Part shown: positions 8,529-17,858 of the stretch, piece by piece
Numbering within the stretch: position 1 is the stretch's first letter
Layout: each line of letters begins with the position of its first letter
Source: Thermoanaerobaculia bacterium
GTDB taxonomy: Bacteria > Acidobacteriota > Thermoanaerobaculia > Multivoradales > J023
Direction: 5' to 3'
Length of the DNA: 64,000 nucleotides
NCBI GenBank assembly: GCA_030431255.1
Contig: JAUIJL010000001.1
Coordinates: 496,001 to 560,000, forward strand
Made by a program: the position numbers and the translations under genes
The notes under the pieces: generated by a model
Seen by the model: only the letters and a program-made list of their open reading frames with translations
Databases searched by the model: none
What the model was told of the DNA's origin: nothing

Positions 8529-11500
8529 TTAGTTGAAAGATTGCGATGCTTGCTCCGGGCAGGCTGGAGCCACGACTCGAAATCCGATGCCCCCAGAGAC
8601 GTTGTCCATGAGGATGTCTTGTCGGCTGGCGACACGGGACGCCGCGGCTTCGTAATTGAAGGCACCTCCACGGGTCACCCGTCGTCCGTTTTGGGGAATC
8701 GGAGGCGAGCTCCAGGGATCTTGCCGAGGCGTCTGGGGATATTCAGCGAACGCATCGGTGGTCCATTCCCACACATTGCCCAACATGTCGTAAAAGCCCC
8801 AAGGGTTCGGCTCCAGCTGCATCACAGCCTTGGGATCCGAGCTTTCCGACGTCGCGGTCCATGCCACTTGCTCTAAGGTGGCTGCTCGCCCGTCACTTCC
8901 GCAGGGGTCGACCTCGCAGTCGGCTCGGGCCGCGTATTCCCACTCGGCTTCCGTGGGCAAGCGACCTCCGAGCCACGCGGCGTAGGTATAGGCTTCAAAC
9001 CAGCTGACGAAGGATGCCGGCAGGTCGGCCTGCGACGAAGGTCGGTGTTGCGGCACGAGCCGGCGATATTGCTCGACGGTCACCTCGTGCCGCAGCATGC
9101 GGAATCCCGAAATCGTCACTTCGTGTTGTGGACGTTCTTCGCTTCGCCCGCTTTCATTCGGAGCCGAGCCCATGAGAAATCTACCGGATGGAACCTCGAT
9201 CCAGTCTGGGTCGCCGGATTCGGAAGGCTGAGGGGGAGGTCGAATCTGCCACAGGGGCTCCAGGGCTCGACGGCGCAGGTCTTGCGCTTGGGCGACGAGC
9301 TCCGGATCTCGACAGGGCCCGAAGTCCAGGGCCCAGATCAGGCCGGCTATCACCATCGGATCCTCGGGTGAGGCTTCGGTCAACGGCAGCAGCAGCTCCA
9401 CCATGCTCAGCACGGCCTCGTTGCGCGCTCTGCCTTCGAGCTCGACCAGGGCCCATTCCAAGATGTCCATGGGCGCGCTACGTGTTTGAATCAAGGGAAA
9501 TACCTGGGAGCCCTCGGGCTTCGTCTCGTCCGATAGACGGCGAACAGCTTGAAATGCTTCTTTGGGCTCCGCTCGGGTCACCTGCTCCCGCCAAGCCCGG
9601 CGCTCGGCGTTTCGCTCGGTCCAGGCCCAAGTGCCGGCGGCGATCGAGATCAGGAGCAACAGCGCCACGCTCCCCACCGTGGCCGCTCGTCGACGGTCGG
9701 CGCGTCGACGAGCCTTGCAGGCCGTGAACCAGGCTTGCTTTTCCTCGTTCCAAAGCAGGGTTTCGGCGTTTTCGTGGATCTTCCGGAAGCGGTGCCCGGA
9801 AATCTGAGTCGACGCCTCGCTCTGTCTCCCCTCCTTCCGGCCCGTGCGAAAAAGCTCGGTGCGCAGGGTCACGAATCGACGCAGGGCCAAGAGCTCGTCG
9901 TCGATGACCAACCGCCCTTGTCGATCCTGCTCGTCCACCAAGCGCACCACCGCTTCGGCCAACCGATCGTGGGAAAGGGTCCAGCGCAGCCCGTCCGACG
10001 CCTCACGAACCCAAACCAGTCGGGTCAGGGGCGTCGAGAGCTGCTCCAAGACCGCCTGACCATCGTTGCCGATGGCTCGGCTCAATTGCTCGGCGCTCAA
10101 ACCCTCTTCCCGTCGACCCGTGGAAGTAGCCAGCTCTCGTAGGGCGAGCAAGGCTCGGGCTCGGCGTGTGGCGCTATCCGGCCGATCGATGGGGAAGGCT
10201 TGCTCCAGGGCGCGCCGCAGGTGCTGGTCGAGGGCTTGCTCGATCAGCGGACCGACGTCTTCCGGCACGTGGAGGCGGCCGTCCGGGTCGGCGTGGCTCA
10301 GCACATGGGCCAAGACCACTTGCAGCTCCGGAGCCAGGGGAGCGTCGGGACGGGCAAGGCGCGCCTCGGCAAAAGCGCGGGCCAAGCGCTCGGCGTCACC
10401 CGCAGCGAAAAACCAGGGAAATCGCGGGCCTTGGTCCCCGTGCTTCAAGGACAACGGCGTCTCGATGGCCGACAACAAGGTCTCGGTCGAGGTCCGCAGT
10501 GGATCCTCGGACCTGGGCGGAGGCGTCGCCAATGGGGTCAAGGCCAAACGCTGGAAGCGCTCGGGTGCCGACAAATCATGGGGCAAGGAACCTACCGGGG
10601 AATCTGCCGCGTCCACGTCCGCGGCGCGGGCTTCCCTCAGCACGTCCCGAAGCCAGGCGCGCAATCGACCGTCGAATTCCTGTCGGTAGGCGAGCAGCCA
10701 CCGGCAAGGCGCCGACGACCGTCCGGCACGCCGGGTGAGACTGGTCGCCATCAGCAGGCCGAGGGTCCGGCGCGCGGCCGTGGCCTCGGGGCGCAAGACA
10801 TCCTCGAATGGATCGAGCACTAGGACCGGTGGTTTGCCCGCCAAACCCTCCACTTCCGTCAACCGGTCGACAAAAGCCCTCGCGTCGAGATCGTCCGGCG
10901 GATCGGCGCCGTCCAACAGATCACCGATGAGGCTTGCCCCGAGACCGGCCTCCGCCGGGTGGCGGGCTACGGCCACGGGCACCCCGGCAGCCCGCAACCG
11001 AGGCACCAAGCCCGCCAGGAGCAGCGAGCTCTTACCCGTGCCTGAGGGCGCCGACAAGCCGAGGATGGGCACCTGGGTCTCCAGCAGGCGTCTTAGCTTG
11101 GAAATCTCGGCGTCCCGCCCTTTGAGCAGATCCGGATGGTGATAAGGCAAGAGCACGGGATAGGGGTGCTCCGGCAGGTCGGCAGTCGGCTGAGCCCGCA
11201 GAGTGACCGCAGCCCGCAGCGGCTCGGCGGGCGGTAATTCCACCACCCGATGGACCTTCTTTGAACCCGATGGCCGGATCAAAGGCGCTCGCTCCGGGGA
11301 GCCCACCTCGAAGACCTCCACCGCTTCAGCGAGGCCTTGAAACCGGTAGCGGCCATGGTCGGGCCATTGCAGGTCGTCGACGTGCCATCCGTCCATGGAG
11401 CTGCGCCGCGCCACCTCGTAGGCGGCTCGGGTCAAGAGGGTCTGGCCGCCCACGGCCAACGACATCAAACGGGCGGCCGTGGGTTTGGCCAAGCCTTCCA

Positions 11501-12824
11501 CCTCCAAGGGTTTGGCCCCCCGTCGCACGTCGCTTTCGAGGTTGCGATGGAGCACCACCTCCCCGAGGTGAATGCCCACCCGGGCTTTCAACTCCAGGTC
11601 GGCCAAAACCCGGTGATACGCCAAGGCATAGGCCACGGCGCTCCAGGTCCGCTCGAATAGCAGCAAGAATCCGTCGGTTTTGTCGATCTCCCGACCGCCG
11701 TGCTCGTGCATGAGATCTCGCGCCAATCGATCATGGCGCTGAAAAAGTGACGCGGCCCGGCGATCCCCGAGCTCTTCCACCAGCCGAGTAGAGCCCACCA
11801 AATCACTCACCAAGAGGGTGGTCACCACCACGGTGTCGTGGTTCGGCCCCGACGACATCGATGCGCCCATCACGGACGGCCCCGAGTCGTTCCCGACCGC
11901 TGAGCCGTCGATGGTTGCGATCTGCGATAGGCCGTCACCGACGGCGCTGAGCAGGGGATCCCCCGAGGCCATGGCCTGCAGGGATGCTTCCACCTCCGTG
12001 GCCGTCGCCGGGCGGTGAGCCGATTCTTTCTCCAACAGGCGATCCACCAGCTGCGAGAGCGCCCGGGGCACCATGGGATTGAGCCGTCGGGTTGTGGGTG
12101 GGTGGTGCTCCACCACCCGGCGTAAGGTCTCGCCCGTGTTGCGAGCGGCAAACGGCGAGCGGCTGGTCAAGAGCTCGTAAAGCAGGACACCTAGGGAAAA
12201 AAGGTCCGTACGGGCGTCCACCTCACGGCCCAGGGCTTGCTCCGGGGACATGGCGCGGGGCGTGCCCACAATTCGACCCGCTTTGGATTTGAGGGCTATA
12301 GAGTGGTGAGGATCCGTCCGCTCTGGATGCCCATGGGCCGGCGTCCCGTTCAGATGTCGTGCCAGGCCGAAGTCGAGCACCTTGACGTGGCCTGAGGGCA
12401 AGACCATGACGTTTTCGCTCTTGAGATCGCGATGCACCACGCCACTGCCGTGGGCGGCGGCCAGGGCCGAGGCGATCTGTCGCCCGTAGTCCACCACCAG
12501 GGTCGGCAAAAGAGGGCCGGACCGCCGCAGCTCCGCCAGGGTCGGACCGTCGATCAGCTCCATGACGATCCAATCCCCGTCGTCGTCTTGCAACCAATCG
12601 AAAATCTGCACGATGCCGGGATGCCCGAGCTGGGCCAGGGTGCGGGCCTCGCGTCGAAAGCGCGCTTTTGCTGTGTCCCCAGCTTCCCCGCGAATCCGCT
12701 TCACCGCCACCCAACGTCCGAGACGATCATCAAAAGCCTTATAAACCTCGCCCATGCCGCCCTCGCCGAGCAGCAAGCCGAGTTGATAAGGCCCTAGCTT
12801 TTGGGCCGATTCGTTCGGTTCCAT
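8529..12824 (-). CDS. Ser/Thr kinase-nucleotidyl cyclase-nSTAND ATPase-TM-FGE domain protein
   Basis: A 1431-residue protein starting at ATG 12824; a longer frame exists but the kinase begins right here. Kinase residues 12-285 show LGEGGMGEVYK, Lys42, HRDLKSEN (131-138), DFG (151-153) and TPRAMSPEQ. Residues 332-508 form a class III nucleotidyl cyclase with metal Asp candidates D341 (VSDLVGST) and D384 (KTDGFLLLF). The nSTAND ATPase begins near 553, with Walker A SGTGKSSLL (594-602) and Walker B PVLVLDPFEDVL. A TM helix follows (VALLLLISIAAGTWAW). The last ~190 residues are an FGE-sulfatase domain (PSGRFLMGSAPNE, WFEAYTYAAWLGGRLPTEAEWEY, GNVWEWTTD). Phosphorylation and cyclic-nucleotide output would thus sit on one sensor chassis. 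Confidence 0.88.
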   Translation of the reverse strand: MEPNESAQKLGPYQLGLLLGEGGMGEVYKAFDDRLGRWVAVKRIRGEAGDTAKARFRREARTLAQLGHPGIVQIFDWLQDDDGDWIVMELIDGPTLAELRRSGPLLPTLVVDYGRQIASALAAAHGSGVVHRDLKSENVMVLPSGHVKVLDFGLARHLNGTPAHGHPERTDPHHSIALKSKAGRIVGTPRAMSPEQALGREVDARTDLFSLGVLLYELLTSRSPFAARNTGETLRRVVEHHPPTTRRLNPMVPRALSQLVDRLLEKESAHRPATATEVEASLQAMASGDPLLSAVGDGLSQIATIDGSAVGNDSGPSVMGASMSSGPNHDTVVVTTLLVSDLVGSTRLVEELGDRRAASLFQRHDRLARDLMHEHGGREIDKTDGFLLLFERTWSAVAYALAYHRVLADLELKARVGIHLGEVVLHRNLESDVRRGAKPLEVEGLAKPTAARLMSLAVGGQTLLTRAAYEVARRSSMDGWHVDDLQWPDHGRYRFQGLAEAVEVFEVGSPERAPLIRPSGSKKVHRVVELPPAEPLRAAVTLRAQPTADLPEHPYPVLLPYHHPDLLKGRDAEISKLRRLLETQVPILGLSAPSGTGKSSLLLAGLVPRLRAAGVPVAVARHPAEAGLGASLIGDLLDGADPPDDLDARAFVDRLTEVEGLAGKPPVLVLDPFEDVLRPEATAARRTLGLLMATSLTRRAGRSSAPCRWLLAYRQEFDGRLRAWLRDVLREARAADVDAADSPVGSLPHDLSAPERFQRLALTPLATPPPRSEDPLRTSTETLLSAIETPLSLKHGDQGPRFPWFFAAGDAERLARAFAEARLARPDAPLAPELQVVLAHVLSHADPDGRLHVPEDVGPLIEQALDQHLRRALEQAFPIDRPDSATRRARALLALRELATSTGRREEGLSAEQLSRAIGNDGQAVLEQLSTPLTRLVWVREASDGLRWTLSHDRLAEAVVRLVDEQDRQGRLVIDDELLALRRFVTLRTELFRTGRKEGRQSEASTQISGHRFRKIHENAETLLWNEEKQAWFTACKARRRADRRRAATVGSVALLLLISIAAGTWAWTERNAERRAWREQVTRAEPKEAFQAVRRLSDETKPEGSQVFPLIQTRSAPMDILEWALVELEGRARNEAVLSMVELLLPLTEASPEDPMVIAGLIWALDFGPCRDPELVAQAQDLRRRALEPLWQIRPPPQPSESGDPDWIEVPSGRFLMGSAPNESGRSEERPQHEVTISGFRMLRHEVTVEQYRRLVPQHRPSSQADLPASFVSWFEAYTYAAWLGGRLPTEAEWEYAARADCEVDPCGSDGRAATLEQVAWTATSESSDPKAVMQLEPNPWGFYDMLGNVWEWTTDAFAEYPQTPRQDPWSSPPIPQNGRRVTRGGAFNYEAAASRVASRQDILMDNVSGGIGFRVVAPACPEQASQSFN

Positions 12825-12988
12825 GAATCTCTCGCCATTCGATGAATTGGGAACAGGCGAATAGAGAATACCAGGTAGCCAAATCATCGCGGTGTCCAGC
12901 AAGGTTCTCAGCTCCCAGGGTAAGTGAAGCGCGCCAACCTGGGAATCCTTGGCGCTCCTGGAATGGCCCGATACGATAGAATCCTCTC

Positions 12989-13285
12989 ATGCGCCCGATG
13001 ACCACCGACCTTGATCGCCGCGACGCCAGGCCCTATTTCCTGTGGGACGAGGACTTGAGTATCGCCGAGCTCCAAGAGCGTCTTCACGGCGACGATCCCC
13101 AAGAAAGATTGCGGCTACTCGCCAAGCTTCTCCGAGAAGCTCGAGATATCGATGTCTGGAGCTTCGTTACGCCTCAAGAAGTGGCGGAAGCGTTGCCGTT
13201 GGTGGCTGGGCGTCTGGGACGACGCCTCGATTTTTGGGAATTCCTCATCAGAGGATGGCAAGAAGATGGCCTCCTTCCCTCCTAG
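12989..13285 (+). CDS. Small acidic partner protein of an AbiEii-like nucleotidyltransferase
   Basis: A 98-residue helical protein (DLSIAELQERLHGDDPQERL...) with no membrane or export signal. Its 3' end overlaps the start of the nucleotidyltransferase gene by 20 nt, so the two are translated together. Proteins of this size and look commonly precede AbiEii/AbiGii-type nucleotidyltransferase genes, which suggests an antitoxin or partner role by context only. It has no recognisable DNA-binding motif, so it is not a typical AbiEi antitoxin. The gene runs divergently from the kinase-cyclase gene at 12824. Confidence 0.7.
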   Translation: MRPMTTDLDRRDARPYFLWDEDLSIAELQERLHGDDPQERLRLLAKLLREARDIDVWSFVTPQEVAEALPLVAGRLGRRLDFWEFLIRGWQEDGLLPS

Positions 13286-13925
13286 CCGGCTGTCTCCGTT
13301 CCAATCCGAGCTGCTGCGGGCCTTCTTTCAGCAGGAGCAAGGCTTTTTCCTGACGGGTGGCGCTGCTCTCGTCGGTTTTCATCTACGGCATCGTTTCACC
13401 GATGACCTTGATTTCTTTACCGATCAAGAAGCAGTCTTCGAACGAGCACCCCATGTTTTGGCGGCAGTGGTTGCGGATCTAGGAGCGTCGATGGTCGCTC
13501 GACAGCAGGCGACGGGGTTTCATCGATATTTTGTCAGTCGGGGCGATGAAGCGGTGATTGTCGATCTCGTCCTCGACAGGGTTCCGCAGATTCATGCCGA
13601 AAAGCTTAAGTTCGATGAGCTCAGAGTCGACCTTCCAGAAGAGATTATCGTCAACAAGCTGAATACGATCGTCTCGCGGTGCGAGGTTCGAGATTTAGTC
13701 GATATTCTGATGTTGGAACGTGCGGGATTTTCGGTCGAGGATTTCCTGGAAGACGCACTCACCAAGGATGGTGGTTGTACAGCCGCAACCCTAGCCTGGG
13801 TACTCTCTCAGGTTGAAGTAGGTAGTCAAGCAAAGCTTCCGGGAGGAATCTCTGGACCTGAAATGGATGAGTATCTCGGCAAGCTTATCAGGAGGCTCCG
13901 CCGTCTCGCTTTACCTGAATCTTAG
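13266..13925 (+). CDS. AbiEii/AbiGii-family nucleotidyltransferase (putative toxin)
   Basis: A 219-residue protein starting at ATG 13266 (MASFPPSRL), inside the last codons of the preceding gene. It contains the nucleotidyltransferase core GGAALVGFHLRHRFTDDLDFF (Gly-Gly then the Asp-x-Asp metal pair DLD) and, further on, RDLVDILML typical of the AbiEii-type fold. AbiEii proteins transfer nucleotides onto RNA or other targets and act as toxins in abortive-infection or toxin-antitoxin modules. With the 98-residue upstream protein it forms a compact two-gene unit. The family is well supported. The toxic role is inferred from relatives. Confidence 0.82.
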   Translation: MASFPPSRLSPFQSELLRAFFQQEQGFFLTGGAALVGFHLRHRFTDDLDFFTDQEAVFERAPHVLAAVVADLGASMVARQQATGFHRYFVSRGDEAVIVDLVLDRVPQIHAEKLKFDELRVDLPEEIIVNKLNTIVSRCEVRDLVDILMLERAGFSVEDFLEDALTKDGGCTAATLAWVLSQVEVGSQAKLPGGISGPEMDEYLGKLIRRLRRLALPES

Positions 13926-14059
13926 CCGACCTAGGGTGGCGCGAAGCGAGCCGCGTATCCGTTTCCTTTGGTGCGACACGAGAAAGACCGCTCACCGAGA
14001 TCTTTGGGATCCCAAGAGAGCGGCCTTGCAGCAGGTTTGCTGTGGTGAAGTTTTATCTT

Positions 14060-14359
14060 TTATTTGGACCAAGCCGGGGCGGGAAAGAGCACCGGGCCAT
14101 CATCATCTTCGCAATTCTGACCATTCAAGTCGGAGCAGCTGCCACCTGCGGGCTTGTCGACGTCGACGAAAATCCCGCCGCCATTGGAGTAGGTGCACAT
14201 GCAGTTGCAGGTAGTACCGTCCGTATTGGCGATACAGGCGCTGAGCGTACCTGGATCTTCCTCCTGAGGAATCGGGGCGGGGGAAGCTAGGGTGGCGGAG
14301 CTTCCCACCACGAAGAGAACCAGTAAGCAAAGACAGATTTTAGCCAAGGATTGTTTCAT
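14060..14359 (-). CDS. Small secreted Cys-rich protein
   Basis: A 99-residue protein with a clear signal peptide (MKQSLAKICLCLLVLFVVGSS). The mature part of about 75 residues holds six Cys (ACIAN, TTCNCMCTY, GSCSD, QNCEDD) and a Gly-rich middle, suggesting a disulfide-stabilised exported miniprotein. AAAGG lies about 8 nt before the start, after an AT-rich intergenic region shared with the divergent racemase gene. No family recognised. Confidence 0.72.
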   Translation of the reverse strand: MKQSLAKICLCLLVLFVVGSSATLASPAPIPQEEDPGTLSACIANTDGTTCNCMCTYSNGGGIFVDVDKPAGGSCSDLNGQNCEDDDGPVLFPAPAWSK

Positions 14360-14606
14360 CGTTCGACCTTTCAGATTGGGTTGACGGGATCGAGGCCAGG
14401 TGAATTGTAATAATTATAGGTTGTTTATGCAATTTGAACCCGTTCTTGAGCTCTTTGGATCACCGCAGCCCTTCAGGCTGCACGCGAAGCGCACCACCCT
14501 CGGACTCATTGATGACGGCACCGTGTCTAGAACATGAAAAATTCTCAATCCAGACAAAGTAGCGCGCCCTAGGACGCACTAAAATGCTCCCATCGAATCA
14601 CAATGC
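14360..14606. promoter_or_regulatory. Divergent promoter region
   Basis: A 247-nt intergenic region separates a minus-strand secreted-protein gene from the plus-strand racemase gene. The segment around 14400-14440 is markedly AT-rich (TAATAATTATAGG) compared with its surroundings. A small hairpin (GCAGCC-5 nt-GGCTGC, 14465-14481) sits in the middle without a T-run. No specific regulator site could be named. Confidence 0.35.
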
Positions 14607-15353
14607 ATGGAGCACAACTTGCGGCATAGACCTTTCCAACAAAGAACCATCGGCATACTCGGCGGATGCAGCAATGTGGCCACGGGAGTCTACTATCGGG
14701 TGATCAATGAGGTGTCCAACGCCCGCTTGGGGGGCTGGGACATGGCCGAGACCCTGATCGCCGGCATGAACTTCGGCAACATCGAGTCCACCCTGCGCCA
14801 AGAGCAGTGGGACATCATGCAAGCCTACATGTCGGAGAAAATTGACCGTTTGATCGCGGCCGACGTCGATCTCTTGCTTTGCGCCTCGAATACTTTGCAC
14901 ATGCCGCTCAGCAAGATCATGGCGGATCGGGACACGCCTTGGATTCACATTGCCGATCCCACGGGTCGGGCGATCCGTGATGCCGGCCTAAAGCGAGTGC
15001 TGCTCTTGGGCACTCGTTCGGTGATGCAGCTCGACTATCTAAAAGATTATTATGGCGATCATTTCGGTTTAGAGATCGTGGTGCCCAATGACTCGGAGCA
15101 GGACGAGATCGACGGCATCATTTTCCGCGAGCTGGTGAAAGATCGAGTGGTTCCGGAATCGAAGGCGCGAACGTTGGAGATCGCCGATCGCATGGCACGG
15201 GATGAAGGCGCGGAATGCCTGGTGATGGGTTGCACTGAGATCTGCCTGCTGTTGGATCAGGGCGATCGCCCGGACATGCCGATGTTCGACACCACCCGTT
15301 TACACTGTGAGGCGGCCGTGGAAATGGCCTTGGCGGGATCGATGAAGAGCTGA
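14607..15353 (+). CDS. Aspartate/glutamate racemase family protein
   Basis: A 248-residue protein of the PLP-independent Asp/Glu racemase superfamily, which interconverts L- and D-amino acids with two Cys acting as acid and base. The signature TIGILGGCSNVAT opens the fold. The two catalytic Cys are visible in LLCASNT (C92) and MGCTEI (C209), so it should be active. The length is normal for the family. A fossil of its last ~26 codons lies at 4446-4550, so the genome held at least two copies. The substrate (Asp versus Glu) cannot be read from the sequence. Confidence 0.87.
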   Translation: MEHNLRHRPFQQRTIGILGGCSNVATGVYYRVINEVSNARLGGWDMAETLIAGMNFGNIESTLRQEQWDIMQAYMSEKIDRLIAADVDLLLCASNTLHMPLSKIMADRDTPWIHIADPTGRAIRDAGLKRVLLLGTRSVMQLDYLKDYYGDHFGLEIVVPNDSEQDEIDGIIFRELVKDRVVPESKARTLEIADRMARDEGAECLVMGCTEICLLLDQGDRPDMPMFDTTRLHCEAAVEMALAGSMKS

Positions 15354-15538
15354 TCGGAAGACACGAGATCGGGCAGGTCGGCTGTTTGCAACTCCGTCTT
15401 TCAGGTGAAAAACTCCAAGCACCAAAATTCCGGAGATGATGCAGCTGGCGCCTCGGGTTGTAGGGGTGATTCCCCTCGTGTTTTGCCCTGTCCACTGGAG
15501 GGTGATCCCGGGCGTGGCGAAACACCAGGAGGTTGATT

Positions 15539-16630
15539 TTGAAGCAGAGATGGCTCGTCGCGATGTTGTGGATGTTGCTGATCACCGGCTCCGCGTCCTG
15601 GGCTGTGGGCGACAGCGGACCTTGGGAGATTGCGCCGCCGGATGCCCACGGAGCCAATTGGGACAACGGTCTGTTGGCCAATGCTTGCCAGCCGCCGGAG
15701 AATGCCGGCAAAAAGAATCTCACCAAGGCCTTCGCGTGTCCCCGGTTGATGTTGGGCAGCGGGGAAATGCTCGCCGGCGCGGCCTATGACGCCAAGAAGA
15801 ATTCGAGCTGGTCTGCCGGAGGAAAGCCGATCTTTGCCTATGGCGTGGTCGGTCGCGATGCCGCGCCGGGAGCGGGCGACGAGCCCTGCACCTGCTATCA
15901 GCTCGAGCCGGCCACCGCCGGCGCCTTTCAACCCCTCATCGTTCAATGGGCGAATACCGGAGCGAACGGCTGCCAAGATCCCAAAACTGGTCAATGCGAT
16001 TTCGATCTCTTCATGGGTCTGGGTGGAACCGGCAATTTCAACGCCTGCATCGGCGGTCGATCCAATAGCTCCACCTTCGGAGACTTCATGTACAGCGCCT
16101 ATCCCTGGGCGGGACAGCCGTGGGGTGGAGGGGCGTCGGAAACCTCGGAATGCGCGGTGACGGGGTTGAGCTCCTATGCCACAACAACCACAAATGAGTC
16201 CTGCAAATTCGGCCTCGACGGCCACTACAAAGGCAATCCCGAAATCGTGTGGCAGCAGGTCCAATGCCCCATCGGCCTGATTCGGGTCACCGGCTGCGAG
16301 CTGGCCGACAACTCCACCCAGCCTGTGGCTAGTCCCAATCCCCAAACCGGGAGCTGGCTCAAGGGTTACATCACGTCCATGCAGGATTGTTGCTTGCCCT
16401 CGGCGGGGTGGGTCAACAACGTCTCCAATGCTCAATCTCCATGGCTCGCCATCTACAGTTGTGACGCCCAAGGAATCCCTTGGACGGTGAACAATCCGGT
16501 TCAGCCCCCGCCGCCCAAAGTGAAAAATTGTTGCTCATGGGATGGTTGTCAAACCTGTGGCACCAGTACTTGGTGCAATGAGAATAAATCCCAATGCACG
16601 GGTAGCTGCAACGGCGCTTGGTGTGCATGA
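15539..16630 (+). CDS. Secreted Cys-rich protein with C-terminal CCSWDG module
   Basis: A 363-residue exported protein. The start is TTG at 15539 because a perfect AGGAGG lies 6 nt upstream, giving the signal peptide MKQRWLVAMLWMLLITGSASWA. The mature protein contains many Cys and Trp. The middle region (GKPIFAYGVVGRDAAPGAGDEPCTCYQLEP) may be a beta-barrel domain of carbohydrate-active type. The last ~33 residues form a compact module beginning CCSWDGCQTCGTSTWC with ten Cys, preceded by a Pro-rich linker (NPVQPPPPK), the layout of a catalytic domain plus binding module. Role suggested: extracellular polysaccharide binding or cleavage, family unknown to me. Confidence 0.75.
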   Translation: MKQRWLVAMLWMLLITGSASWAVGDSGPWEIAPPDAHGANWDNGLLANACQPPENAGKKNLTKAFACPRLMLGSGEMLAGAAYDAKKNSSWSAGGKPIFAYGVVGRDAAPGAGDEPCTCYQLEPATAGAFQPLIVQWANTGANGCQDPKTGQCDFDLFMGLGGTGNFNACIGGRSNSSTFGDFMYSAYPWAGQPWGGGASETSECAVTGLSSYATTTTNESCKFGLDGHYKGNPEIVWQQVQCPIGLIRVTGCELADNSTQPVASPNPQTGSWLKGYITSMQDCCLPSAGWVNNVSNAQSPWLAIYSCDAQGIPWTVNNPVQPPPPKVKNCCSWDGCQTCGTSTWCNENKSQCTGSCNGAWCA

Positions 16631-16703
16631 GCCGTGTGTTCCTTAAGCCGTGTGCTGAAGATCGGATTCTGCCCTACCGAAAAGAGGGACGTGGTTTTTC
16701 ACG

Positions 16704-17858
16704 ATGAGCGACCGCCTAGCCAAAACGATCCGCGATCAAATCCTCGACGAGATCGTTGAGGGTGAAACGGGCCGTGCGATGGAAACCTACCGCCAGGCGA
16801 CCGGCGCCGATCTGGCCGAAGCCGAGCGCATCGTGCTCCGGCTGCAGGATCTGCTTCAGGCAACGGACCAGCTGAGCGCCGCAGATCAGGTCTTTCTCGA
16901 CAATTTTCGCGCCGGGCTAAGGCCGATTTCCTCGACGGACCTGCTCGACCGCCCCCATGGCTCAGCGGTCAAGCAGTTGATGGCCCTCGGCAGCTATGTG
17001 CTCTTGGCCCTGGCGACCTTCAATGTGGTCTGCGCCTTGATCTTGCTGGTCACCGGCTGCGTTGGTTTTTGGCTGAATCCTTGGGCTGGATTTTTTGTGG
17101 CTCTGCTGCTGGCCGGCCCGATGTTCATCGTTTTTCCAGGACTCTTGCGTGGGCTGGTAGTGCGAAGCTTGGGGGTTGAAGAATTCGCTCGATCCCCCGG
17201 CTTCGGCTGGGAAATCGCCCTCGGATTCGTGCTCGTCATCGGCGGTATCCTCGGCTCGGTTCTCAGCGAAAGGCTCGTGTGGCTGGCGCGAGCAGAGGTC
17301 GTGGAGCTGTCGGCCCCGGTGGACCTCGGGCTGGATGAAATCGACAGATCGGCGATTCTGTGGATCCAGAGGTCTAGAGTGCTGGATCATCCAGTCGGCA
17401 CCCTGACCGAGACCCGGCGCGATCGCCACGGCAATGTTTCCAGATTCGAGTACCTGGTCCAGCCTTTGGTGGAAGATCGGGGCCTGGCGCCCCGGGTCCT
17501 CGCCGAATCCGATCACTGTTGGTGGGTCGGCCAGGCGGACAGCGCCTACAACAGGTTGCAGCACCCGGTCTTGCCTCCGGACTCGGAAAGCCCCTACTTC
17601 GTCGACAACCCGATCCATCGATCCGAGTACGAGGAGGCGGTGGCAAAGGCCCTCGGTGGCCCCGAGTCCCGAGACACACCGATTCCCCTCTGCACCCGCG
17701 TGCTCGAACGAGTCCCGCATCCCGATGAGATCCGAAGCGCCCTGCTGAGCAAGCTGCGACGTTTCGGGCTGACCGTCAACGGGGCGTTCGGGGTGCTGCT
17801 CGGCCTTTGGGGCGTGGCTTGGGGCGTTCGTCGGGTGAGGGGTGCCGCGCCCCAATAG
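16704..17858 (+). CDS. Multi-pass membrane protein of unknown function
   Basis: A 384-residue protein. Residues 1-90 are soluble and helical. Three TM segments follow at about 92-120, 125-150 and 170-193 (GWEIALGFVLVIGGILGSVL). A soluble region of about 150 residues (SAPVDLGLDEIDRSAILWIQRSRVLDHPVG) comes next, probably outside the membrane. A last TM helix (GAFGVLLGLWGVAWGVRRV) closes the protein. No family recognised. A decayed copy of the 3' ~110 bp of this gene is present at 24114-24222. Confidence 0.72.
   Translation: MSDRLAKTIRDQILDEIVEGETGRAMETYRQATGADLAEAERIVLRLQDLLQATDQLSAADQVFLDNFRAGLRPISSTDLLDRPHGSAVKQLMALGSYVLLALATFNVVCALILLVTGCVGFWLNPWAGFFVALLLAGPMFIVFPGLLRGLVVRSLGVEEFARSPGFGWEIALGFVLVIGGILGSVLSERLVWLARAEVVELSAPVDLGLDEIDRSAILWIQRSRVLDHPVGTLTETRRDRHGNVSRFEYLVQPLVEDRGLAPRVLAESDHCWWVGQADSAYNRLQHPVLPPDSESPYFVDNPIHRSEYEEAVAKALGGPESRDTPIPLCTRVLERVPHPDEIRSALLSKLRRFGLTVNGAFGVLLGLWGVAWGVRRVRGAAPQ

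Noticed and set aside
8529-9200. Diversity-generating retroelement target (FGE/C-type-lectin C-terminus)
   Set aside because: No reverse transcriptase gene and no near-identical template repeat with A-specific mismatches is visible in the window.
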